Shown piece after piece: positions 52,915 to 60,112 of a stretch of 64,000 bases of DNA. The position numbers and the translations under genes are program-made. This DNA comes from JBCCCJ01 sp039029315 (lineage in GTDB: Bacteria; Bacteroidota; Bacteroidia; J057). The stretch is taken from NCBI GenBank assembly GCA_039029315.1, contig JBCCGK010000014.1, forward strand, positions 1-64,000. Reading direction: 5' to 3'. The notes beneath the pieces are model-generated. The model ran no database searches, was not told where the DNA came from, and worked only from the letters and a program-made list of their open reading frames with translations. How positions within the stretch are numbered: position 1 is the stretch's first letter; each line of letters begins with the position of its first letter.

Positions 52915-54237
52915 ATGGATCCTATTTTTCTTGCAGAAGTCATCATTGTTGGACTGATCATTGTTGCTCAGATTTGGGTTTTTATTCGGAATCTTCAAGC
53001 GATTGGAAGACTTGGCAAGCTCTTCCCCAAAGCGCAGTTGCTTCAGGTAGAAGAGGCCACAGAGGTTGACCTGGAATCAGTCTCTACCACAGCTGTTCCT
53101 CAACTCAAAGATGATGGCCGATTCAGTAGTGGCTTTCGGGATATTCTCTATATGACCAATGATTATCTGCGTCGGAACAAAGGTTCCTCTCAAGGCGAAC
53201 GGCTACAGGAGATCGCAGAGAGAAAATCAGAATCCCAGGAAGAGGCGATTGAAACCAATTTGCCCTTGCCATTGTACATCGGCCTGTTGGCCACCTTTAC
53301 GGGGGTCATCATTGGATTGATCAAGATTGCCATGGTAGGCGTAAGTGATGCAGCTATTCAATCCTTTATTGGGGGCGTAGTTGTGGGCATGATTGGATCA
53401 GCTTCAGGACTACTGTTGACTGTTCGGAGCAATGCTGCCTTCAAAGATCGCAAGGAAGACCGCGACAAAGGCATGGAGACCTATTTCAACTTTTTGCGAA
53501 CAAAAGTCTTCCATCCAGAATCTGCCCCTGTCCAGGGATCTGTCAAGGGATTGCGGGATTCATTGGCTGCCTTTCAGGATGGATTCGCGCAGTATCAAGG
53601 ACAAATGAACGAATCGCTGGGAGATACCTTGCGATTGTTCAGTGAATTGAAAGATGTATTTCGGCAAATCCGCTCGATCGAACAAGAACTCAAAGGGATC
53701 AATACCTTCCTGCATGGCAATGATGAACTGATCGAAAAACAGACCAAATTTCTCGAATCTTATCATCAGAAAGCCGAATCATTTACCAAAAAACTCGGAA
53801 CGAGCTTTCAGTCTATTGACAAACAGGTTGGAGCGATGGTCGATGAAAATATCCGGGTACTGGATCAGAGTACCAAGGCTGCTTATCTGAAAATGGACCA
53901 ATATCTGGCATCTCTGGATGGAAATGACCAGAAGGCCTTTGCGAGAGCCTTGAGCAATGATTTGGCACAAATCAATGACGACATCAAGAATCTTCAGGAA
54001 AAAAGCCTGAGCGTCAATGCCCAATTACTGGAACGACTGGCACATGAAGATCAGTCCAGGCAAGTGCTGTCTGCAACCGTGGCTCAACTCAATCGGCAAT
54101 TGGCCTCTGGTGGAGCAGACCAGCAAGGACTCATGGCCAATCCTGTGGTCAAGACCTTCCTGTTCACTGGAATCGCTGCATTTTTACTCGGAATCGGAAG
54201 CGGCGTCTTTTACTTCATTCAAGCCTTTGGCGGCTAA
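52915..54237 (+). CDS. ZorA-like MotA/TolQ/ExbB-family proton-channel protein with coiled-coil tail
   Basis: The protein has 440 residues from the ATG at 52915; the frame is open upstream but without family features. TM1 is about 4-24 ('IFLAEVIIVGLIIVAQIWVF'), and TM2-TM3 about 119-170 form the MotA/ExbB core ('LYIGLLATFTGVIIGLIKIA', 'FIGGVVVGMIGSASGLLLTV'). A 220-residue cytoplasmic helical tail follows, and an extra TM helix lies at the C-terminus (about 415-437). The layout matches ZorA, the channel of the Zorya antiphage motor, more than MotA or ExbB. It is followed after 41 bp by a MotB/ZorB-like gene. The usual downstream Zorya genes (zorC/zorD or zorE) are absent. Confidence 0.75.
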   Translation: MDPIFLAEVIIVGLIIVAQIWVFIRNLQAIGRLGKLFPKAQLLQVEEATEVDLESVSTTAVPQLKDDGRFSSGFRDILYMTNDYLRRNKGSSQGERLQEIAERKSESQEEAIETNLPLPLYIGLLATFTGVIIGLIKIAMVGVSDAAIQSFIGGVVVGMIGSASGLLLTVRSNAAFKDRKEDRDKGMETYFNFLRTKVFHPESAPVQGSVKGLRDSLAAFQDGFAQYQGQMNESLGDTLRLFSELKDVFRQIRSIEQELKGINTFLHGNDELIEKQTKFLESYHQKAESFTKKLGTSFQSIDKQVGAMVDENIRVLDQSTKAAYLKMDQYLASLDGNDQKAFARALSNDLAQINDDIKNLQEKSLSVNAQLLERLAHEDQSRQVLSATVAQLNRQLASGGADQQGLMANPVVKTFLFTGIAAFLLGIGSGVFYFIQAFGG

Positions 54238-54278
54238 TCCGCTATGTCTATCTGTCTCCATCTCAATTGTGAATTATT

Positions 54279-55100
54279 ATGAAAAAAGATAGCAGCCGCC
54301 TGTTTTGGGTAAGTTATGCCGATTTGATGACCGCGCTATTCATCGTGGCTCTGGCTCTGTTCGTATTAAGTTATAAAATGTTCAAGATCCGGGCTGCCGC
54401 CCTGGTGACAACGGAAGAAGAACTCCGGGTGAGAAGTCTGGAACTGGATGCACAAAGTATTGCTCTGGAAGATCTCAAGCGTAGATTGAGCGAGGAAGAA
54501 ATGTATGCAAGCTCCCTCATACAGGATTTGAATGCGGAGCGTGCCAGATTGATTGTCATGGAGGAAGAATACAAGAAGTTGCAGGAAATCCAGAAAGCAA
54601 TTGAGTCTCTGGACCCGAGATACTTTGTCTACCAGCCAGCCTATAAGCGACACGTCCTTCGTACACAAGTGCAGTTTCCCAAAGGCAAAAATACCATTCC
54701 TGATACCTATGAAACGACCTTGCTGGAAGCAGGAAAAGCCTTGCAGGGCCTGGTCGACAAGCTTGATCCGAATGACAATGTGAAGTATCTATTGGTGATA
54801 GAAGGCATGGCTTCCAGTGATGATTATACCCGCAACTACGAACTGAGTTATGAGCGGGCTTTATCACTGTTCCGACTGTGGGAAGAACGGGGATTAAATT
54901 TTGATCCCAACCGGGTAGAAGTGATGATCTCCGGTTCTGGAGAGGGAGGAGTAGGGCGAGATCAGTTCGACGAATCCAAGAACCAGCGATTCCTGATTCA
55001 GATTATTCCCAAGATAGGCGAACTCAAGGCGATTGATTATTCCCAAATACAGTTGCCTGCTGATAGTACAGCTATGGATCAGCAAACAGAGATTCCCTGA
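54279..55100 (+). CDS. ZorB/MotB-like stator protein with OmpA-type peptidoglycan-binding domain
   Basis: The protein has 273 residues. The N-terminal TM helix carries the proton-binding aspartate: 'FWVSYADLMTALFIVALALF' (Asp15). A periplasmic coiled coil follows (about 45-110), then an OmpA-like domain with 'LLVIEGMASSDDYTRNYELS' 'YERALSLFRLW' and 'RVEVMISGSGEGGVG', which binds the cell wall. It forms a motor complex with the preceding protein. It could power a defence, transport or envelope process. Regulation is likely shared with the first gene, as they are 41 bp apart. Confidence 0.8.
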   Translation: MKKDSSRLFWVSYADLMTALFIVALALFVLSYKMFKIRAAALVTTEEELRVRSLELDAQSIALEDLKRRLSEEEMYASSLIQDLNAERARLIVMEEEYKKLQEIQKAIESLDPRYFVYQPAYKRHVLRTQVQFPKGKNTIPDTYETTLLEAGKALQGLVDKLDPNDNVKYLLVIEGMASSDDYTRNYELSYERALSLFRLWEERGLNFDPNRVEVMISGSGEGGVGRDQFDESKNQRFLIQIIPKIGELKAIDYSQIQLPADSTAMDQQTEIP

Positions 55101-55345
55101 TTGAGTCAGGCTGACAGACGATATCAACGCATACCTTTCTGCAAACAAATGAAGCTGCTCGCTCCTCGGAGTTCGGCAGCTTCGTTGTTGTGAAGGGTCT
55201 GTTCAGGCTCAACTAACAACTTCAGTATACCGTTTGCTCAGAAAAAAAGACCGTTCTTCATTGAAAAGCCTCCTTTCAACTGACATTTCCCGAGGGAGGG
55301 GTCTTTCCTGCCGTTATTGTAGCATACCAACAAAACAAAACCACA

Positions 55346-55975
55346 ATGGAAAGCTTAATAGAAAAGGGAGTCTTGTCAAATGCGAAACGTTTCCACATAC
55401 GTCTGACCACAGCAATTCGCATGATGATTGCGACAGTCATTTGTCTGATATGTTCTGCCTCTCTATTTGCAGCTAGCCCAGTGAAGCCGCTGAGCAATAA
55501 GGTTCTGAAGACCATCGAAGGCAAATACGACAAGGAGACTCGGAAGATGTTCAGTGGAAAAGGGAGCGAAAAAAATGTTCTGGCCTTGAAGCGCTTGATC
55601 GCAGAAGAAGTGAATCCTGATCTGGCCATCTCTGCCATCAGAATGTACAATCAGGCGAGAAGCTACCGCTCAGGAAGCAAGCAAAGAAGAGCGGCAATCA
55701 GAGAGATGGAAGTCTTGTTTTCGAGCAGCAACATCTGCTGGAAGAAGGGGCGCGATATTGTGATTGGGGCAAGCACCGCGATTGCAGCGAGAAAGTCCAG
55801 AACCGTACAGAATACCTATCAGAATCCCAATAAGCCTTCTTGCCGCTCAAAGAGAACCGTAAGCAAACGAGCACCGAAGGTAAAATTTCAGGATTCTGAT
55901 CGTCTTGCCGAGAATGTTCTCCTAACCAAATTGAGAGGAAATATCACACATAGCCTCTCACCATCCCTCAGTTAA
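55346..55975 (+). CDS. Hypothetical exported basic protein
   Basis: The product has 209 residues, or 184 from the Met at codon 26, which would start a clearer signal peptide ('MMIATVICLICSASLFAASP'). The mature part is strongly basic and helical, rich in Lys, Arg and Ser ('SYRSGSKQRRAAIREMEVLF', 'ASTAIAARKSRTVQNTYQNP'). No domain is recognised. Its stop codon TAA is directly followed by MITE-like sequence (copy 3). It may be a cell-envelope or DNA/RNA-binding exported protein. Confidence 0.55.
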   Translation: MESLIEKGVLSNAKRFHIRLTTAIRMMIATVICLICSASLFAASPVKPLSNKVLKTIEGKYDKETRKMFSGKGSEKNVLALKRLIAEEVNPDLAISAIRMYNQARSYRSGSKQRRAAIREMEVLFSSSNICWKKGRDIVIGASTAIAARKSRTVQNTYQNPNKPSCRSKRTVSKRAPKVKFQDSDRLAENVLLTKLRGNITHSLSPSLS

Positions 55976-56037
55976 GAGCCTTGTCTGAGAAAAAAATACC
56001 TCCTAAAAATTCTCAGCACAGATGCCAAAACAGTCTC
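55976..56037 (+). mobile_element. MITE-like element, copy 3 (truncated)
   Basis: A 62-bp stretch matches the right part of the full-length copy from 'GAGCCTTGTCTGAGAAAAAA' to the end 'CAAAACAGTCTC', and is flanked by TAA on both sides (55973-55975, which is also the preceding gene's stop codon, and 56038-56040). The left half with the hairpin is missing. Confidence 0.65.
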
Positions 56038-56100
56038 TAAGAATCCTCCCCTTTTCTTGCTTTCCTCTCAACTGAACCTTCCTTTTTCTTTTCTCATTCA

Positions 56101-56145
56101 AGCATGTGATCTTCTATCTTGCGTGGATAAGAGATCACATGCTTG
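56101..56145. terminator. Hairpin between convergent genes
   Basis: A perfect 13-bp stem, AAGCATGTGATCT / AGATCACATGCTT, with a 19-nt spacer lies between the genes ending at 55975 (plus) and 56173 (minus). There is no T-run on either side, so it is terminator-like by position and stem only. Confidence 0.5.
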
Positions 56146-56172
56146 GTCGTATCCAATCTGCTTTGAAAGGGA

Positions 56173-56643
56173 CTAGAATGTGCAGGTATTCGTATTGCCA
56201 GAATTATTGATGGTAATTATCCCTCCTAAAATCAGCGCATACAGATGGGCACTTCCATTTTCATTGCAGAAACACCAAAATAGGTTAACATCCAGCCCAC
56301 TGATGATCTGATTTTGCTGATCATCCACAACGTCATACAGAATGCTTGCTACTGGCATACTAACCACATGAAATCCGTTGCTATAACAGCCTGTATAGTC
56401 TCCCCCTCCCTGAAACCTAAGGTACTGACCTTCCTCCAATCCAGATATCATAATCATCCCATCGCAATCATCTGAGGCGTCAATATCTAAGGTGCAAGGA
56501 GAGGAGGGAGGTGCCGTTTTGTTGGCATTTGGGGATGCCACATCTGCTTCCGATAGCATTTTCATCGATTCAGGGTGTACTTCCTGACAAGAAGTTGTGA
56601 TGAATACAACTCCCAATACGAGTAGTATCAGTAAAATTCTCAT
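56173..56643 (-). CDS. Small lipoprotein of unknown function
   Basis: The protein has 156 residues with a lipoprotein signal ('MRILLILLVLGVVFITTSC', Cys19). The mature part contains cysteines (CTL, CDG, GCYS, FWCFCN, TCTF) and a beta-rich pattern ('GQYLRFQGGGDYTGCYSNGF'). It is not recognised. It is likely anchored in the periplasm or on the cell surface. It is monocistronic. Confidence 0.65.
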   Translation of the reverse strand: MRILLILLVLGVVFITTSCQEVHPESMKMLSEADVASPNANKTAPPSSPCTLDIDASDDCDGMIMISGLEEGQYLRFQGGGDYTGCYSNGFHVVSMPVASILYDVVDDQQNQIISGLDVNLFWCFCNENGSAHLYALILGGIITINNSGNTNTCTF

Positions 56644-57005
56644 GACTTTGAGGGTAAGATGAGTGAAGAAAAAACAAGAATTGGTAAGGATTACCCTCTT
56701 AATGTACTGGGATGCCAGATGGTAAACAGTTGTCCATTTATTAGGGATGAAAACAACTAAACTTGTGAAGGGCAGTCGGCAGAATCCCCAATCAGATCAG
56801 AGCATTTCTGTTTGTGATCCCTGAAAGGCTTTCTGATTAGGCTTTTTTGAGGCTTTTTCCTGAGATAGGGAAAAGAATTGCCCTTTTTCCATTCGGCAAA
56901 ACGATCTTCTATATTCTTCCCCTTTTTCTCCAAATATTCAGGATGAGATGTCTTCAGGCACAAAATTCTCCCTATATTGCAGACTGAATCACCTAACTCA
57001 CTACG
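56644..57005. other. Intergenic stretch, nothing recognised
   Basis: Divergent promoter region for the small lipoprotein and the acyl-CoA dehydrogenase. No hairpin, repeat or RNA gene stands out. Confidence 0.35.
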
Positions 57006-58238
57006 ATGAATTTCGAATACTCTCCCAAAGTTCAGGAACTGCAAGAACGGCTCAACAATTTCATGGATGCGCATATCTATCCGGTGGAGAAGGAATATGC
57101 AGCTTGGGTACATGACCCACAACATGCCTGGAAAATATGGCCAGGTCTGGAAGAACTGAAAAATATTGCTAAGGTAGAGGGATTGTGGAATTTGTTTTTG
57201 CCAAAAGGATATGGAGAACTGAGTCCGGGATTGACTAATTTGGAATATGCTCCATTGGCTGAGATCATGGGGAAAGTTCAATGGTCTTCGGAAGTATTCA
57301 ATTGTAGCGCCCCAGATACGGGGAATATGGAGGTGCTGGCCAAATATGGAAATGCAGCCCAACAACAACAATGGCTCGAACCCTTGATGAATGGGAAGAT
57401 TCGATCAGCATTCTTGATGACAGAGCCAGAGGTAGCTTCCTCAGATGCGACGAACATTCAGACATCCATTGTGTCTGATGGAGATGATTACGTGATCAAT
57501 GGACGCAAGTGGTGGTCCTCTGGAGCGATGGACCCCAGGTGCGACATCTTTATTGTCATGGGAAAAACAGATCCCTCGGCAGATCGATACAGCCAACAAA
57601 GCATGATTCTCGTGCCAAAAGATACGCCAGGGGTTACCGTACTTCGGCCATTATCTGTGTTTGGTTCTTATGACTCGCCTCACGGCCATGCAGAAATTCT
57701 GTTGGAGAATGTCCGTGTGCCCAAATCCAACCTGCTTCTTGGGGAGGGAAGAGGATTTGAAATTGCGCAAGGACGCCTTGGACCAGGTCGGATTCATCAC
57801 TGCATGCGCCTGGTAGGAATGGCACAACGATCTCTGGAAATGATGTGTCAACGTGTATCAGAAAGAAAGGCTTTTGGTCGATTCACCAAGGATTTCAGCA
57901 GCATTCGTCAGGATATCGCACGATCCAGATGTGAAATAGAGCAAGCCAGACTCTTGACATTATCAGCCGCAGACAAGATTGATAAAGAAGGCATCAAAGG
58001 AGCCAAAAGTCTGATTTCCATGATCAAAATTGTCGCTCCAAGCATGACACAGACTGTTGCAGACAGAGCGATGCAGGCTTTTGGAGGAATGGGATTGAGT
58101 GGAGATACCCCCATCGTCGGATATTTTTCAACAGCAAGGGTAATTCGCCTGGCAGATGGTCCCGATGAGGTCCACATGTATCAGCTTGGTCGAAATACTG
58201 TCAAGGAGTATGCGAGGGCAGCTGTAGAAACGAGTTGA
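57006..58238 (+). CDS. Acyl-CoA dehydrogenase (ACAD10/11-like)
   Basis: The protein has 410 residues, the full family length. The N-terminal helical domain starts 'FEYSPKVQELQERLNNFMDA'. The FAD/substrate region has 'IRSAFLMTEPEVASSDATN' and 'YVINGRKWWSSGA'. The C-terminal domain has 'ERKAFGRFTKDFSSIRQDIA', 'AMQAFGGMGLSGDTPIVGYF' and 'ADGPDEVHMYQLGR'. It oxidises an acyl-CoA to the 2-enoyl-CoA with FAD, passing electrons to ETF. The 'WWSSGA' and 'DGPDEVH' signatures fit the ACAD10/11 subgroup rather than short-chain enzymes. The gene stands alone and is ordinary chromosomal metabolism. Confidence 0.92.
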   Translation: MNFEYSPKVQELQERLNNFMDAHIYPVEKEYAAWVHDPQHAWKIWPGLEELKNIAKVEGLWNLFLPKGYGELSPGLTNLEYAPLAEIMGKVQWSSEVFNCSAPDTGNMEVLAKYGNAAQQQQWLEPLMNGKIRSAFLMTEPEVASSDATNIQTSIVSDGDDYVINGRKWWSSGAMDPRCDIFIVMGKTDPSADRYSQQSMILVPKDTPGVTVLRPLSVFGSYDSPHGHAEILLENVRVPKSNLLLGEGRGFEIAQGRLGPGRIHHCMRLVGMAQRSLEMMCQRVSERKAFGRFTKDFSSIRQDIARSRCEIEQARLLTLSAADKIDKEGIKGAKSLISMIKIVAPSMTQTVADRAMQAFGGMGLSGDTPIVGYFSTARVIRLADGPDEVHMYQLGRNTVKEYARAAVETS

Positions 58239-58310
58239 TATACGCTAAGAGACATTCGGCTAAAGGATTTTCCGAAGTTGTTGGAAGGCTTGCTATGATT
58301 TCGAATCACC

Positions 58311-59048
58311 TTATAAGTCCTCAAGCAAGCGAATGGCGCGCTCCTGATAATAGGGGCTACCATTTTTGGCTAATTCTGTCAAGTCCACTTTGGCTTCTTC
58401 CAGCCTTTTCAGTCGAATTTTGGCAAGAATCCCATACCATTTACCTGAGTTTTGATAATAATCAGAACTCAAGGCTTGCCACTGCTCCAAGGCATTTTCT
58501 TCTTGCTTGATTTGCAAATATGAAATCCCCAAAAAGAACCTCAATTCATCAATCTGTGAGCTAGCTGTGTGAGGAAGCAAGCTTTCATAGGCTTCTACAG
58601 CCTGGACATATTCTCCTTTGGCATACAGAGAATTAACCATGGCCACAGTGAGAGAATCAGACTGATCGATTTTTCGAATAGTTGGGGTTTCTGGATGTTC
58701 ATAATGTGCTACAAACAATTCTTCGGGAGATAGAGGACTAGGTCGCAGAAAGAAAAACCCTAGACCAAGTATTAAGGCGATTCCTGCGGCCATGGACATC
58801 CAGGCATAGGACGAAAATACAGGCTGCCTTTGTTGGGTTTCCCACTTGTCCCACTCTTTGCCCAACTCCTCTTTTTGAAGGTTGCTTCCTGCTTGGTGAA
58901 TAGCATATCTGGTCCGAAGAGACTGATCCAGGAGATCTTTCAACTCAGGTTTGCTGGCAACTTCTCTCTCAAATTCTTTTTCCTCCTCCGATGTCATCGA
59001 TCCAGCAAGGTATTGATCAATTTTTTTTAGCGTAAACGTTTCTTCCAT
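58311..59048 (-). CDS. Membrane anti-sigma-like protein with TPR-like periplasmic part
   Basis: The protein has 245 residues. The cytoplasmic N-terminus 'LKKIDQYLAGSMTSEEEKEF' 'EREVASKPEL' matches anti-sigma domains of Bacteroidota. One TM helix follows ('SMAAGIALILGLGFFFL', about 86-103), then periplasmic helical repeats of TPR type ('YAKGEYVQAVEAYESLLPHT', 'FFLGISYLQIKQEENALEQW'). It starts 57 bp after the ECF sigma gene and probably controls it by membrane sequestration in response to an envelope signal. Confidence 0.75.
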   Translation of the reverse strand: MEETFTLKKIDQYLAGSMTSEEEKEFEREVASKPELKDLLDQSLRTRYAIHQAGSNLQKEELGKEWDKWETQQRQPVFSSYAWMSMAAGIALILGLGFFFLRPSPLSPEELFVAHYEHPETPTIRKIDQSDSLTVAMVNSLYAKGEYVQAVEAYESLLPHTASSQIDELRFFLGISYLQIKQEENALEQWQALSSDYYQNSGKWYGILAKIRLKRLEEAKVDLTELAKNGSPYYQERAIRLLEDL

Positions 59049-59105
59049 AGGATCAGACTTATCGTTAATGAAATTAGTCCCTCATTGCGCTCAAATATGA
59101 TTGAA

Positions 59106-59720
59106 TCAGCCCTTTTTTTTGTTTGAGTTTGTCAAAGATTTGTCTTGCGCACTGTGAATCAATTGACGAAGGTTTTCCAAACATCTATATCGCTTACTGG
59201 AAACGCTTTGCGCGGTCTTAAATCCAATTTTTCTGGCGATTTCTTCAGGTGACAGTTGTTGAAAGTCTCTTAAGATCAGAATCTGTTTGCAATTGCCGCC
59301 CAATTGATCGAGCCAGTGATACAGTTGAGCAATCTTTTCTGAGACAATCAGTTCCTGCAAGCGATTTTGGGCAGAATCTGGCAAGTTGGGAATTTCATGA
59401 CTCCATTCAGGTTGAACTCTCTGGTCCTTGTGATGCTGTTTGATGCAATAGTTTGAGAAAATTCGGTACATATAGGTGCTGAGTTTGCTGTCTTCCCGAA
59501 ACTTTCCTTCACGGATTTGTCTACTCACCGCAGTCACAGCATCAATGTATGCGTCCTTTGCTGCTTCCTTGGAGATATTGAATTTCTTAATGCCTTTGAA
59601 TACATATCCTCCATATTGATGCAGCAGTCTTTTGACCCATTTTTCATGTTGAATTCCTCCTGCTTTTAATCCTGTTAAGAGCTCTTGATCTGAATATTTT
59701 TTCTCTCCTCTGTTGGACAT
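59106..59720 (-). CDS. ECF sigma-70 family factor
   Basis: The protein has 204 residues from the ATG at 59720. The frame is open upstream, but that part runs through the MITE copy at 59776-59936 and is not coding. Region 2: 'YGGYVFKGIKKFNISKEAAK', 'DAYIDAVTAVSRQIREGKF' and 'LSTYMYRIFSNYCIKQHHKD'. Region 4: 'GGNCKQILILRDFQQLSPEE' 'IARKIGFKTAQSVSSKRYRC'. It directs transcription of an unknown regulon and is paired with the downstream anti-sigma gene. The MITE ends 55 bp from its start and may affect its promoter. Confidence 0.85.
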   Translation of the reverse strand: MSNRGEKKYSDQELLTGLKAGGIQHEKWVKRLLHQYGGYVFKGIKKFNISKEAAKDAYIDAVTAVSRQIREGKFREDSKLSTYMYRIFSNYCIKQHHKDQRVQPEWSHEIPNLPDSAQNRLQELIVSEKIAQLYHWLDQLGGNCKQILILRDFQQLSPEEIARKIGFKTAQSVSSKRYRCLENLRQLIHSAQDKSLTNSNKKKG

Positions 59721-59775
59721 AAGGTATTCTTGCCAAATACAGTGGCCTAAAGATAAGAAGAATTTCAACGCTAAG

Positions 59776-59936
59776 AGACAGTTTTGGAATCTGAGCTGAG
59801 AATTTTCAGGGTGCATTTTTTTCTCAGACAGGGCTCTTTTTTGTTCTCCTAGTGGTGCTATGAGAACAAAAAAAGCTGTAGGATGAGGAAAAAAGACGCA
59901 TACAAAAAATAAGTGATAGATGTTCAAAACAGTCTT
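59776..59936 (-). mobile_element. MITE-like element, copy 2 (inverted, nearly full length)
   Basis: The reverse complement of 59776-59936 follows copy 1 along its whole length: a GACTGTTTTGAACATC start, 'CTTATTTTTTGTATGCGTC', a central hairpin, 'GAGAAAAAAA' and an AAAACTGTCTC end. The flank at 59773-59775 is TAA; the other side is degenerate (AGTCTTTTTT). The hairpin arms read GTTCTCATAG/CTAGGAGAAC instead of CATCTCATAG/CTATGAGATG, so two neighbouring base pairs have changed on both strands. Confidence 0.8.
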
Positions 59937-60112
59937 TTTTTGCATGAAAATAAGCAGATCCCCTAATGAAAAGGAGGCAGATTCGATGTAGAAATGAAAA
60001 AAAAAGCAGGTGGATGATTAGTGGGCAAGTTGGGAAGGAACAAATGAAAGTGTCATTACCATAGCAAAGCTCTACACCTAAAGTCACAACATTATGAGAA
60101 TTGTCAATCATT

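Noticed and set aside
52915..55100. Complete Zorya antiphage system
   Set aside because: Only the ZorA/ZorB-like motor genes are present; no ZorC, ZorD or ZorE follows, and the channel protein has an extra C-terminal TM helix.
59721..59945. N-terminal extension of the ECF sigma factor
   Set aside because: It translates the MITE sequence; the sigma domain starts after the ATG at 59720.
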